Assembly: GCF_051020955.1 (NCBI RefSeq)
Contig: NW_027476201.1
Span: 1-64,000 of the forward strand
Length of the DNA stretch: 64,000 nt
From: Megalopta genalis
Lineage: Eukaryota; Arthropoda; Insecta; Hymenoptera; Halictidae
Reading direction: 5' to 3'
Part shown: in pieces, positions 1 to 13,489 of the stretch
How the letters are laid out: each line of letters opens with the position of its first letter
How positions within the stretch are numbered: position 1 is the first letter of the stretch
Translations under genes and position numbers: made by a program
Notes under the pieces: generated by a model
What the model saw: only the letters and a program-made list of their open reading frames with translations
Database searches by the model: none
Told to the model about the DNA's origin: nothing

Positions 1-1380
1 TTTAGCTTCAACTGCATGCGAAACAACGATTTAGCTTTAAATCCATGCGAAACACATGATTTAACTCCAAATCTATGCGAAGTAGAAGGCTTTGCTTCAA
101 ATCCATGTGAAAAACATGATTTAGCTTCAAATCTATGCAAGGTAGAAGGGTTATCTTCGAATTCATGCGAAACAAATGATTTAGCTTCAAACACTTGTGA
201 TATACATGATTTAGCTTCAACAGCATGCGAAACAAACGAGCTAGCCTCAAATCCATGAGAAACACGTGATTCAGGATCAAGTCAACGCGAAGTTGAAGGC
301 TTAGCGTCAAATCCATGCGAAACGAACGATTTAGCTTCACATACTTGTGAATAGAAGTGATAAGGCTTGAAATGCAGGCGAACAAACGAGTTAGCTTCAA
401 ATCCATGCGAAACACATGATTTAGCATCAAATCAATGCGAAGTAGAAGGCTTATCTTCAAATCCATGCGAAACGAATGATTTAGCTTCAAATACTTGCGA
501 ATATCTCTGATATAGCTTCAAATGCAGGTGAAACAAACGAGTTAGCTTTAAATCCATTTAAAACACATGATCTAGCTTCAAATTCATTCGAAAGACATGG
601 TTTAGCGTACTATTCATGGGAATCAAATGGTTCAGATTCAAATACTTGTGATATACATGATATAGCTTCAAATGCAGGCGAAACAAACGAGTCAACTTCA
701 AATCCTTTCGAAACACATGATTTAGTATCAAATCAATGCGAAGCAGAAGGCTTAGCGTCAAATCCATGCGAAACGAATGGTTTAGCTTCAAATACTTGTG
801 ATATTTATGATTTAACTTCAACTGCATGTGAAACAAACGAGTTAGCTTAAAATCCAAGCGAAACACATGATTTAGCTTCAAATCAATGCGAAGTAGAAGG
901 CTTAGCTTCAAATCTATTCGAAACAAATGGTTCAGCTTCAAATACTTGTGATATACATGATTTAGCTTCAACTGCGAAACAAACGATTTAGTTTCAAATC
1001 GATGCGAAACAAATGGTTTAGCTTCAAATATTTCTGATATACATGATTTAGCTTAAAATGCAGTCCGAAACAAACGAGTTGGGCTTCATAGCCAAGCGAA
1101 ACACATTATTTAGCGTCAAAGTCATGCGAAACACATGGTTTAACTTAATATTCACGCGAAACAAATGCATCAGCTTCAAATACTTGTGATATACATGATT
1201 TAGATTCAACTGCATGCGAAACAAACGAGTTAGCCTCAAATCCATGCGAAACACATGATTTAGCATCAAATCAATGCGAAGTAGAAGGCTTATCTTCAAA
1301 TCCATGCGAAACGAATGATTTAGCTTCAAATACTTGCGAATATCTCTGATATAGCTTCAATTGCAGGTGAAACAAACGAG

Positions 1381-2132
1381 TTAGCTTCAAATCCTAGCGA
1401 TAGACATGATTTAGCTTCAAATCAATGCGAAGTAGAAGGCTTACCTTCGAATCCATGCGAAACAAATGGTTTAGCTTCAAACACTTGTGATATACATGAT
1501 TTAGCTTCAACATCATGTGAAACAAACGAGTTAGCTTCAAATCCAAGCGAAACACATGATTTATCTTCAAATCAATGCGAGGTAGAAGGCTTATCTTCAA
1601 ATCCATGCTAATCAAACGGTTTAGCTTCAGATACTTGTGATATACATGATTTAGCTTCAACTGCATGCGAAACAAACGAGCTAGCCTCAAATCCATGAGA
1701 AACACGTGATTCAGGATCAAGTCAACGCGAAGTTGAAGGCTTAGCGTCAAATCCATGCGAAACGAACGATTTAGCTTCACATACTTGTGAATAGAAGTGA
1801 TAAGGCTTGAAATGCAGGCGAAACAAACGAGTTAGCTTCAAATCCATGCGAAACACATGATTTAGCATCAAATCAATGCGAAGTAGAAGGCTTATCTTCA
1901 AATCCATGCGAAACGAATGATTTAGCTTCAAATACTTGCGAATATCTCTGATATAGCTTCAAATGCAGGTGAAACAAACGAGTTAGCTTTAAATGCATGC
2001 AAAAGGCATGATTTACCTTCAAATCAATGCAAATTAGGAGACTGATCTTCGAATCCATGCGAAACAAATGGATCAGGCTCAAATACTTGTGTTATACATG
2101 GTTTAGCTTCAACAGTATGCGAAACAAACGAG
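1381..2132 (+). repeat. 752-bp tandem unit, copy 1
   Basis: Repeats at offset 752, with the shared landmark AAATCCTAGCGATAGACATG near the start of each copy. The length is 25 monomers plus 2 bases. The two extra bases come from two 31-bp D monomers in the unit (near 1770-1800 and 1920-1951). Confidence 0.88.
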
Positions 2133-2884
2133 TTAGCTTCAAATCCTAGCGATAGACATGATTTAGCTTCAAATCAATGCGAAGTAGAAGGCTTACCTTC
2201 GAATCCATGCGAAACAAATGGTTTAGCTTCAAACACTTGTGATATACATGATTTAGCTTCAACATCATGTGAAACAAACGAGTTAGCTTCAAATCCAAGC
2301 GAAACACATGATTTATCTTCAAATCAATGCGAGGTAGAAGGCTTATCTTCAAATCCATGCGAATCAAACGGTTTAGCTTCATATACTTGTGATATACATG
2401 ATTTAGCTTCAACTGCATGCGAAACAAACGAGCTAGCCTCAAATCCATGAGAAACACGTGATTCAGGATCAAGTCAAAGCGAAGTTGAAGGCTTAGCGTC
2501 AAATCCATGCGAAACGAACGATTTAGCTTCACATACTTGTGAATAGAAGTGATAGGGCTTGAAATGCAGGCGAAACAAACGAGTTAGCTTCAAATCCATG
2601 CGAAACACATGATTTAGCACCAAATCAATGCGAAGTAGAAGGCTTATCTTCAAATCCATGCGAAACGAATGATTTAGCTTCAAATACTTGCGAATATCTC
2701 TGATATAGCTTCAAATGCAGGTGAAACAAACGAGTTAGCTTTAAATGCATGCAAAAGGCATGATTTACCTTCAAATCAATGCAAATTAGGAGACTGATCT
2801 TCGAATCCATGCGAAACAAATGGATCAGGCTCAAATACTTGTGTTATACATGGTTTAGCTTCAACAGTATGCGAAACAAACGAG
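2133..2884 (+). repeat. 752-bp tandem unit, copy 2
   Basis: Follows copy 1 directly and matches it with few substitutions, including both 31-bp D monomers. Confidence 0.88.
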
Positions 2885-3165
2885 TTAGCTTCAAATCCTA
2901 GCGATAGACATGATTTAGCTTCAAATCAATGCGAAGTAGAAGGCTTACCTTCGAATCCATGCGAAACAAATGGTTTAGCTTCAGACACTTTTGATATACA
3001 TGATTTAGCTTCAACATCATGTGAAACAAACGAGTTAGCTTCAAATCCAAGCGAAACACATGATTTATCTTCAAATCAATGCGAGGTAGAAGGCTTAGCT
3101 TCAAATCCATGCGATTCGAACGGTTTAGCTTCAAATACTTCTGATATACATGATTTAGCTTCAAC
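2885..3165 (+). repeat. 752-bp tandem unit, truncated copy 3
   Basis: Matches the first part of copies 1 and 2 at offset 752, then diverges near 3160 into a different monomer series. The copy is partial. Confidence 0.75.
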
Positions 3166-3330
3166 AGTATGCGAAACAATCGAGTTAGCTTCAAATCCAT
3201 GCGCAACACATGATTTAGCTTCAAATCAATGCGAAGTAGAAGGGTTATCTTTGAATCCATGCGAAACAAATGGTTTAGCTTCAAACACTTGTGTTATACA
3301 TGATTTAGCTTCAACTGCATGCGAAACAAC

Positions 3331-4350
3331 GAGTTAGCTTCAAATCCATGCGAAACACATGATTTAGCTCCAAATCAATGCGAAGTAGAAGGCATAGCTT
3401 CAAATCCATGGGAAACAAATGGTTTAGATTCACATACTTGTGATATACATGATTTAGCTTCAACAACATGCGAAACAAACGTGTAAGCTTCAAATCCATG
3501 CGAAACACATGATTTAGCTTCAATTTAAAGCGAAGTAGAAGGCTTAGCTTCAAATCCATGCCAATCAAACGGTTTAGCTTCAAATACTTGTGACATACAT
3601 GGTTCAGCTTCAAGTGCATGCGAAATAAACGAGTTAGCTTCAAATCCATGCGAAAAACATGATTTAGGTCCAAATCAATGCGAAGCAGAAGGCTGATGTT
3701 CGAATCCATGCGAAACAAAGGTTTAGCTTCAAATACTTGTGATATACTTGATTTATATTCAAGTGCATGCGAAACAAACGAGATAGCTTCAAATCCATGC
3801 GAGACATATGATTTAACATCAAATCAATGCGAAGTGGAAGGCATAGCTTCAAATGCATGGGAATAAAATGGTTTAGTTTCAAATACTTGCGATATACATG
3901 ATTTAGCTTCAACTGCATGCGAAACAACGAGTTAGCTTTAAATCCATGCGAAACATATGATTTAACATCAAATCAATGCGAAGCAGAAGGCTGATGTTCG
4001 AATCCATGCGAAACAAATGGTTTAGCTTCAAATACTTGTGATATACATGATTTAGCTTCAACTGCATGCGAAACAAACGAGTTAGCTTCAAATCCTTGCG
4101 AAACACATGATTATCTTCAAATCAATGCGAAGAAGAGTGGTGATCTTCGAATCCATGTTAATCAAATGGTCCATATTCAAATACTTGTGATATACATGAT
4201 TTAGCTTCAACAGCATGCGAAACAAACGAGTTAGCTGTAAATCCATGCGAAACACATGATTTAGCTCCAAATCAATGCGAAGTAGAAGGCATAGCTACAA
4301 ATCCATGGGGAATCAAATGGTTTAGCTTCAAATACTTGTGATATACATGA
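3331..4350 (+). repeat. 1.0-kb segment, duplicated at 7701-8718
   Basis: Matches 7701-8718 at offset 4370, then 4369 after a 1-bp gap. Shared unusual variants include AGGTCCAAATC, GGCTGATGTTCG and a 29-bp monomer ending GAAACAAAGG. Both ends fade into the general monomer pattern, so boundaries are approximate. Confidence 0.85.
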
Positions 4351-4982
4351 TTTAGTTTCAACAGCATGCGAAACAAACGAGTTAACTTCAAATCCATGCG
4401 AAACAAATGATTTAGCTTCAAACCGATGCGAAGTAGAAGGGTTATCTTCGAATCCATGGGAAACAAATGGTTTAGCTTCAAACACTTGTGATATACATGA
4501 TTTAGCTTCAACAGCATGCGAAACAAACGAGTTAGCTTCAAATCCATGCGAAACACATGATTTAGCTTCAAACCAATGCGAAAAAGAAGGATTATCTTCG
4601 AATCCATGCGAAACAAATGGTTTAGCTTCAAACACTTGTGATATACAAGATTTAGCTTCAACAGCATGCGAAACAAACGAGTTAGCTTCAAAAACCATGC
4701 AAAACACATGATTTAGCTTCAAATCAATGCGAAGTAGAAGGGTTATCTTTGAATCCATGCGAAACAAATGGTTTAGCTTCAAACACTTGTGATATACATG
4801 ATTTTGCTTCAACTGCACGCTGAACAAACGAGTTAGCTTCAAATCCATGCGAAACACATGATTTAGCTTCAAATCAATGCGAAGAAGAGGGGTGATCTTC
4901 GAATCCATGCTAATCAAATGGTTCATATTCAAATACTTGTGATATACATGATTTAGCTTCAACAGAATGCGAAACAAACGAG

Positions 4983-6238
4983 TTAGCTTCAAACACTTGT
5001 GATATACATGATTTAGCTTCAACAGCATGCGAAACAAACGAGTTAGCTTCAAATCCATGCGAAATACATGATTTAGCTTCAAATCAATGCGAAGTAGAAG
5101 GGTTATCTTTGAATCCATGCGAAACAAATGGTTTAGCTTCAAACACTAGTGTTATACATGATTTAGCTTCAACTGCATGCGAAACAACGAGTTAGCTTTA
5201 AATCCATGCGAAACATATGATTTAACTCCAAATCAATGCGAAGTAGAAGGCATAGCTTCAAATCCATGGGAAACAAATGGTTTAGATTCACATACTTGTG
5301 ATATACATGATTTAGCTTCAACAGCATGCGAAACAAACGTGTTAGCTTCAAATCCATGCGAAACACATGATTTAGCTTCAATTTAATGCGAAGTAGAAGG
5401 CTTAGCTTCAAATTCATGCCAATCAAATGGTTTAGCTTCAAATACTTGTGATATACATGGTTCAGCTTCAAGTGCATGCGAAATAAACGAGTTAGCTTCA
5501 AATCCATGCGAAACACATGATTTAGGTCCAAATCAATGCGAAGCAGAAGGCTGTTGTTCGAATCCATGCGAAACAAAGGTTTAGCTTCAACACCTGTGAT
5601 ATACATGATTAAGCTTCAACTGCATGCGAAACAAACGAGTTAGCTTCAAATCCATGCGATACACATGATTTAGCTTCAAATCAAAGCGAATTAGTAGGGT
5701 TATCTACGAATTCTTGCGAAAGAAATGGTTTAGCATCAAATACCAGTGATATACATGATTTAGCTTCTACTGCATGCGAAAAAATCGAGTTAGCTTCAAA
5801 TCCAAGCGAAACACGTGATTTAGACTCAAATCAATGCGAAGTAGAAGGTTTTACTTCAAATCCATGCGAAACACATGATTTAGCTTCAAATCAATGCGAA
5901 GAAGAGGGGTGATCTTCGAATCCATGCTAATCAAATGGTTTAGCTTCAAACACTTGTGATATACATGATTTAGCTTCAACTGCTTGCGAAACAACGAGTT
6001 AGCTTTAAATCCATGCGAAACACATGATTTAACTCCAAATCAATGCGAAGTAGAAGGCTTTGCTTCAAATCCATGCGAAACACATGATTTAGCTTCAAAT
6101 CAATGCGAAGTAGAAGAGCTATCTTCGAATCCATGCGAAACAAACGAGTTAGCTTCAAATCCATGCGCAACACATGATTTAGCTTCAAATCAATGCGAAG
6201 TAGAAGGGTTATCTTCGAATTCATGCGAAACAAATGAT
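4983..6238 (+). repeat. 1256-bp tandem unit, copy 1
   Basis: Matches the following unit at offset 1256. The length equals 42 monomers minus 4, consistent with several 29-bp monomers (two E monomers ending GAAACAACGA and one ending GAAACAAAGG among them). Compensating 1-bp differences between copies occur near 5591 and 7046. Confidence 0.87.
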
Positions 6239-7471
6239 TTAGCTTCAAACACTTGTGATATACATGATTTAGCTTCAACAGCATGCGAAACAAACGAGTT
6301 AGCTTCAAATCCATGCGAAATACATGATTTAGCTTCAAATCAATGCGAAGTAGAAGGGTTATCTTTGAATCCATGCGAAACAAATGGTTTACCTTCAAAC
6401 ACTAGTGTTATACATGATTTAGCTTCAACTGCATGCGAAACAACGAGTTAGCTTTAAATCCATGCGAAACATATGATTTAACTCCAAATCAATGCGAAGT
6501 AGAAGGCATAGCTTCAAATCCATGGGAAACAAATGGTTTAGATTCACATACTTGTGATATACATGATTTAGCTTCAACAGCATGCGAAACAAACGTGTTA
6601 GCTTCAAATCCATGCGAAACACATGATTTAGCTTCAATTTAATGCGAAGTAGAAGGCTTAGCTTCAAATTCATGCCAATCAAATGGTTTAGCTTCAAATA
6701 CTTGTGATATACATGGTTCAGCTTCAAGTGCATGCGAAATAAACGAGTTAGCTTCAAATCCATGCGAAACACATGATTTAGGTCCAAATCAATGCGAAGC
6801 AGAAGGCTGTTGTTCGAATCCATGCGAAACAAAGGTTTAGCTTCAAACACCTGTGATATACATGATTAAGCTTCAACTGCATGCGAAACAAACGAGTTAG
6901 CTTCAAATCCATGCGATACACATGATTTAGCTTCAAATCAAAGCGAATTAGTAGGGTTATCTACGAATTCTTGCGAAAGAAATGGTTTAGCATCAAATAC
7001 CAGTGATATACATGATTTAGCTTCTACTGCATGCGAAAAATCGAGTTAGCTTCAAATCCAAGCGAAACACGTGATTTAGACTCAAATCAATGCGAAGTAG
7101 AAGGTTTTGCTTCAAATCCATGCGAAACACATGATTTAGCTTCAAATCAATGCGAAGAAGAGGGGTGATCTTCGAATCCATGCTAATCAAATGGTTTAGC
7201 TTCAAACACTTGTGATATACATGATTTAGCTTCAACTGCTTGCGAAACAACGAGTTAGCTTTAAATCCATGCGAAACACATGATTTAACTCCAAATCAAT
7301 GCGAAGTAGAAGGCTTTGCTTCAAATCCATGCGAAACACATGATTTAGCTTCAAATCAATGCGAAGTAGAAGAGCTATCTTCGAATCCATGCGAAACAAA
7401 CGAGTTAGCTTCAAATCCATGCGCAACACATGATTTAGCTTCAAATCAATGCGAAGTAGAAGGGTTATCTT
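6239..7471 (+). repeat. 1256-bp tandem unit, copy 2
   Basis: Directly follows copy 1 and matches it until about 7471, where the sequence switches to the variant seen near 6361. Confidence 0.85.
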
Positions 7472-7700
7472 TGAATCCATGCGAAACAAATGGTTTAGCA
7501 TCAAACACTTGTGTTATACATGATTTAGCTTCAACTGCATGCGAAACAACGAGTTAGCTTTAAATCCATGCGAAACACATGATTTAGCTCCAAATCAATG
7601 CGAAGTAGAAGGCATAGCTTCAAATCCATGGGAATAAAATGGTTTATCTTCAAATACTTGTGGTATGCATGACTTATCTTCAACTGCATGCGAAACAAAC

Positions 7701-8718
7701 GAGTTAGCTTCAAATCCATGCGAAACACATGATTTAGCTCCAAATCAATGCGAAGTAGAAGGCATAGCTTCAAATCCATGGGAAACAAATGGTTTAGATT
7801 CACATACTTGTGATATACATGATTTAGCTTCAACAACATGCGAAACAAACGTGTAAGCTTCAAATCCATGCGAAACACATGATTTAGCTTCAATTTAAAG
7901 CGAAGTAGAAGGCTTAGCTTCAAATCCATGCCAATCAAACGGTTTAGCTTCAAATACTTGTGATATACATGGTTCAGCTTCAAGTGCATGCGAAATAAAC
8001 GAGTTAGCTTCAAATCCATGCGAAAAACATGATTTAGGTCCAAATCAATGCGAAGCAGAAGGCTGATGTTCGAATCCATGCGAAACAAAGGTTTAGCTTC
8101 AAATACTTGTGATATACTTGATTTATATTCAAGTGCATGCGAAACAAACGAGATAGCTTCAAATCCATGCGAGACATATGATTTAACATCAAATCAATGC
8201 GAAGTAGAAGGCATAGCTTCAAATGCATGGGAATAAATGGTTTAGCTTCAAATACTTGCGATATACATGATTTAGCTTCAACTGCATGCGAAACAACGAG
8301 TTAGCTTTAAATCCATGCGAAACATATGATTTAACATCAAATCAATGCGAAGCAGAAGGCTGATGTTCGAATCCATGCGAAACAAATGGTTTAGCTTCAA
8401 ATACTTGTGATATACATGATTTAGCTTCAACTGCATGCGAAACAAACGAGTTAGCTTCAAATCCTTGCGAAACACATGATTATCTTCAAATCAATGCGAA
8501 GAAGAGTGGTGATCTTCGAATCCATGTTAATCAAATGGTCCATATTCAAATACTTGTGATATACATGATTTAGCTTCAACAGCATGCGAAACAAACGAGT
8601 TAGCTGTAAATCCATGCGAAACACATGATTTAGCTCCAAATCAATGCGAAGTAGAAGGCATAGCTACAAATCCATGGGAATCAAATGGTTTAGCTTCAAA
8701 TACTTGTGATATACATGA
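7701..8718 (+). repeat. 1.0-kb segment, second copy of 3331-4350
   Basis: See the partner at 3331. Part of it (about 7981-8220) recurs again at about 8878-9117 (offset 897), so this stretch has been copied more than once. Confidence 0.85.
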
Positions 8719-9449
8719 TTCAGCATCAACTGCATGCGAAACAAACGAGTTAGCTTCTAATCCATGCGAAATACATGATTTAGCTTCAAATCAATGCGAA
8801 GAAGATGGATTATCTTCGAATCCATGCAAAACAAATGGTTTAGCTTCAAACAAATTGTGATATACATGATTTAGCTTCAAGTGCATGCGAAATAACCGAG
8901 TTAGCTTCAAATCCATGCGAAACACATGATTTAGGTCCAAATCAATGCGAAGCAGAAGGCTGATGTTCGAATACATGCGAAACAAAGGTTTAGCTTCAAA
9001 TACTTGTGATATACTTGATTTATAGTCAAGTGCATGCGAAACAAACGAGATAGCTTCAAATCCATGCGAGACATATGATTTAACATCAAATCAATGCGAA
9101 GTAGAAGGCATAGCTTCAAATCCATGTGAATAAAATGGTTTAGCTTCAAATACTTGTGATATACATGATTTAGCTTCAACTGCATGCGAAACAAACGAGT
9201 TAACTTCAAATCCATGCGCAACACATGATTTAGCTTCAAATCAATGCGAAGTAGAAGGGTTATCTTTGAATCCATGCGAAACAAATGGTTTAGCTTCAAA
9301 CACTTGTGTTATACATGATTTAGCTTCAACTGCATGCGAAACAACGATTTAGCTTTAAATCCATGCGAAACACATGATTTAACTCCAAATCTATGCGAAG
9401 TAGAAGGCTTTGCTTCAAATCCATGCGAAAAACATGATTTAGCTTCAAA

Positions 9450-10395
9450 TCAATGCAAGGTAGAAGGGTTATCTTCGAATTCATGCGAAACAAATGATTT
9501 AGCTTCAAACACTTGTGATATACATGATTTAGCTTCAACAGCATGCGAAACAAACGAGTTAGCTTCAAATCCATGCGAAATACATGATTTAGCTTCAAAT
9601 CAATGCGAAGTAGAAGGGTTATCTTTGAATCCATGCGAAACAAATGGTTTAGCTTCAAACACTAGTGTTATACATGATTTAGCTTCAACTGCATGCGAAA
9701 CAACGAGTTAGCTTTAAATCCATGCGAAACATATGATTTAACTCCAAATCAATGCGAAGTAGAAGGCATAGCTTCAAATCCATGGGAAACAAATGGTTTA
9801 GATTCACATACTTGTGATATACATGATTTAGCTTCAACAGCATGCGAAACAAACGTGTTAGCTTCAAATCCATGCGAAACACATGATTTAGCTTCAATTT
9901 AATGCGAAGTAGAAGGCTTAGCTTCAAATCCATGCCAATCAAATGGTTTAGCTTCAAATACTTGTGATATACATGGTTCAGCTTCAAGTGCATGCGAAAT
10001 AAACGAGTTAGCTTCAAATCCATGCGAAACACATGATTTAGGTCCAAATCAATGCGAAGCAGAAGGCTGTTGTTCGAATCCATGCGAAACAAAGGTTTAG
10101 CTTCAAACACCTGTGATATACATGATTTAGCTTCAACTGCATGCGAACAAACGAGTTAGCTTCAAATCCATGCGATACACATGATTTAGCTTCAAATCAA
10201 AGCGAATTAGTAGGGTTATCTACGAATTCTTGCGAAAGAAATGGTTTAGCATCAAATACCAGTGATATACATGATTTAGCTTCTACTGCATGCGAAAAAA
10301 TCGAGTTAGCTTCAAATCCAAGCGAAACACGTGATTTAGACTCAAATCAATGCGAAGTAGAAGGTTTTGCTTCAAATCCATGCGAAACACATGAT
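9450..10395 (+). repeat. Dispersed partial copy of the 1256-bp unit
   Basis: Matches about 6190-7135 at offset 3260, including the landmark GAATTAGTAGGG followed by TTATCTACGAATTC. It ends near 10395, where the copies diverge. Confidence 0.82.
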
Positions 10396-10892
10396 TTCGC
10401 TTCAAATCAAAGCGAAGTAGAAGGGTCATCTTCGAATCCATGCGAAACAAATGATTTAGCTTCAAACACTTGTGATATACATGACTTAGCTTCAACGGCA
10501 TGCGAAACAATCGAGTTAGATTCAAATCCGTGCGAAACACATGATTTAGCTTCAAATCAATGCGAAGTAGAAGGCTTTGCTTCAAATCCGTGCGAATCAA
10601 ATGTTTTAGCTTCAAATTCTCGTGATATACATGATTTAGCTTCAACTGCGTGCGTAACAAACGAGTTAGCTTCAAATCCAAGCGAAACACATTATTAAGA
10701 TTCAAATCAATGCGAAGTAGAAGGCTTATCTTCGAATCCATGCGAAACAAATGGTTTAGCTTCAAACACCTGTGATATACATGATTTAGCTTCAACTGCA
10801 TGCGAAACAAACGAGTTAGCTTCAAATCCAAGCGAAACACGTGATTTAGACTCAAATCAATGCGAAGTAGAAGGTTTTGCTTCAAATCCATG

Positions 10893-11382
10893 CGAAACGA
10901 AAGATTTAGCTTCAAATCAATGCGAAGTAGAAGGGTTATCTTCGAATCCATGCGAAACATATGGTTTAGCTTCAAACAGTTGTGATATACATGATTTAGC
11001 TTCAACTGCATGCGAAACAAACGAGTTTTAGCTTCAAATCCATTCGAAACACATGGTTTAGATTCAAATCAATGCGAAGTAGAAGGCTTTGCTTAAAAAT
11101 CCTTGCGAATCAAATGGTTTAGCTACAAAATCTCGTGATGTACATGATTTAGCTTCAACTGCATGCGAAAACAACGAGTTAGCTTGATATCCATGCGAAA
11201 AACATGATTTAGATTCAAATCAATGCGAAGTAGAAGACTGATCTTTGAATCCATGCGAAACAAATGGATTAGCTTCAAATACTTGTCATATACATGATTT
11301 AGCTTCAACGGCATGCGAAACAATCGAGTTAGATTCAAATCCGTGCGAAACACATGATTTAGCTTCAAATCAATGCGAAGTA
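10893..11382 (+). repeat. 0.5-kb segment, duplicated at about 12244-12730
   Basis: Offset is 1350 over most of the length. Shared rare features are GGCTTTGCTTAAAAATCC, ACAAAATCTCGTGATG and TTAGCTTGATATCC. The first copy has a few extra bases near 11025 (GAGTTTTAGC). Confidence 0.85.
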
Positions 11383-12243
11383 GAAGGATTATCTTCGAAT
11401 CCATGCGAAACAAATGGTTTAGCTTCAAACACCTGTGATATACATGATTTAGCTTCAACTGCATGCGAAACAAACGAGTTAGCTTCAAATCCATTCGAAA
11501 CACATGGTTTAGATTCAAATCAATGCGAAGTAGAAGGCTTTGCTTCAAATCCGTGCGAATCAAATGTTTTAGCTTCAAATTCTCGTGATATACATGATTT
11601 AGCTTCAACTGCGTGCGTAACAAACGAGTTAGCTTCAAATCCAAGCGAAACACATTATTAAGATTCAAATCAATGCGAAGTAGAAGGCTTATCTTCGAAT
11701 CCATGCGAAACAAATGGTTTAGCTTCAAACACCTGTGATATACATGATTTAGCTTCAACTGCATGCGAAACAAACGAGTTAGCTTCAAATCCATGCGATA
11801 CACATGATTTAGCTTCAAATCAAAGCGAATTAGTAGGGTTATCTACGAATTCTTGCGAAAGAAATGGTTTAGCTTCAAATACCAGTGATATACATGATTT
11901 AGCTTCTACTGCATGCGAAAAAATCGAGTTAGCTTCAAATCCAAGCGAAACACTTTATTTAGATTCAAATCAATACGAAGTAGAAGGCTTAGCTTCAAAT
12001 ACAAGCGAAACACATGATTTAGCTTCAAATCAATGCGAAGTAGAAGGCTTAGTTTCAAATCCATGCGAAACACATGGTTTAGCTTAATATTCATGCGAAA
12101 CAAATGGTTTAGCTACAAATACTTGTGATATACATCATTTAGGTTCAACTCCATGCGAAATAAACGAGCTAGCTTCAAATCCAGCGAAAAACACGATTTA
12201 ACTTCAAATCAACGTGAAGTAGAAGGTTTAGCTTCAAATCCAC

Positions 12244-12730
12244 GCGAAACGAAAGATTTAGCTTCAAATCAATGCGAAGTAGAAGGGTTATCTTCGAATC
12301 CATGCGAAACAAATGGTTTAGCTTCAAACAGTTGTGATATACATGATTTAGCTTCAACTGCATGCGAAACAAACGAGTTAGCTTCAAATCCATTCGAAAC
12401 ACATGGTTTAGATTCAAATCAATGCGAAGTAGAAGGCTTTGCTTAAAAATCCTTGCGAATCAAATGGTTTAGCTACAAAATCTCGTGATGTACATGATTT
12501 AGCTTCAACTGCATGCGAAAACAACGCGTTAGCTTGATATCCATGCGAAAAACATGATTTAGATTCAAATCAATGCGAAGTAGAAGACTGATCTTTGAAT
12601 CCATGCGAAACAAATGGATTAGCTTCAAATACTTGTCATATACATGATTTAGCTTCAACGGCATGCGAAACAATCGAGTTAGATTCAAATCCGTGCGAAA
12701 CACATGATTTAGCTTCAATTCAATGCGAAG
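12244..12730 (+). repeat. 0.5-kb segment, second copy of 10893-11382
   Basis: See the partner at 10893. After about 12720 this copy changes to a different monomer series. Confidence 0.85.
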
Positions 12731-12739
12731 TAGAAGGCT

Positions 12740-13090
12740 TATCTTCAAATCCATGCGAATCAAATGGTTTAGATTCAAATACTTGTGATATACATGATTC
12801 AGATTCAACTGCGTGCGAAACGAACGAGTTAGCTTCAAATCCAAGCGAAACACATGATTGAGCTTCAATTCAATGCGAAGTAGAAGGCTTAGCTTCAAAC
12901 CCATGCGAATAAAATGGTTTATGTTCAAATACTTGTGATATACATGATTTGGCGTCAACAGCATGCGAAACAAACGAGATAGATTCAAATCCAAAGGCAT
13001 CACATGATTCAGTTTCAAATCAATGCTACACAGAAGGCTTAGCTTCAAATCCATGCGGATCAAATGGTTCAGCGTCAAATAATTGTAATA
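12740..13090 (+). repeat. 350-bp segment repeated exactly 750 bp downstream
   Basis: Matches 13490-13840 at offset 750, exactly five HORs. Rare shared markers are CAAAGGCATCACATG, AATGCTACACAGAAGG and CATGCGGATCAAATGG. Confidence 0.87.
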
Positions 13091-13489
13091 TACATGATTT
13101 ATCTTCAACAGCGTGCGAAACATACGAGTTAGCTTGAAATCCAAGCGAAACACATGATTTAGCTTCAAATCAATGCGAAGAAGAAGGCTGAGCTTCAAAT
13201 TCATGCGAAACGAATGGTTTAGGTTCAAATACTTGTGATATACATGATTTAGCTTCAACTGCGTGCGAAACGAGCGAATTAGCTTCAAATCTAAGCGAAA
13301 CACGTGATATAGCTTCAATTCAATACGAAATAGAAGGCTGAGCTTCAAATTCATGCGAAACGAATGGTTTAGGTTCAAATACTTGTGATATACATGATTT
13401 AGCTTCAACAGCATGCGAAACATACGAGAATACTTCAATTCCAAAGGAATCACATGATTGAGCTTCAAATCAATGCGATATAGAACGCT

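Larger units (their letters stand above)
1..10140 (+). repeat. Array domain I (kb-scale tandem and dispersed duplications)
   Basis: This domain is marked by a 29-bp E monomer ending GAAACAACGA (near 1, 3310, 5169, 5984, 6433, 7240, 7531, 8280, 9326, 9693), usually followed by GTTAGCTTTAAATCC. It holds the 752-bp units, the 1256-bp units and the 1-kb pair listed separately. The first 255 bases recur at 9319-9573 (offset 9318). About 181-550 recurs at 1621-1991 (offset 1440, then 1441 after a 1-bp gap). Confidence 0.82.

Noticed and set aside
5984..6451. Pentapeptide-repeat or other solenoid protein suggested by the forward frame (DLASN-like units)
   Set aside because: The leucine recurs every 10 residues, not every 5, and the reading frame is broken throughout the array.
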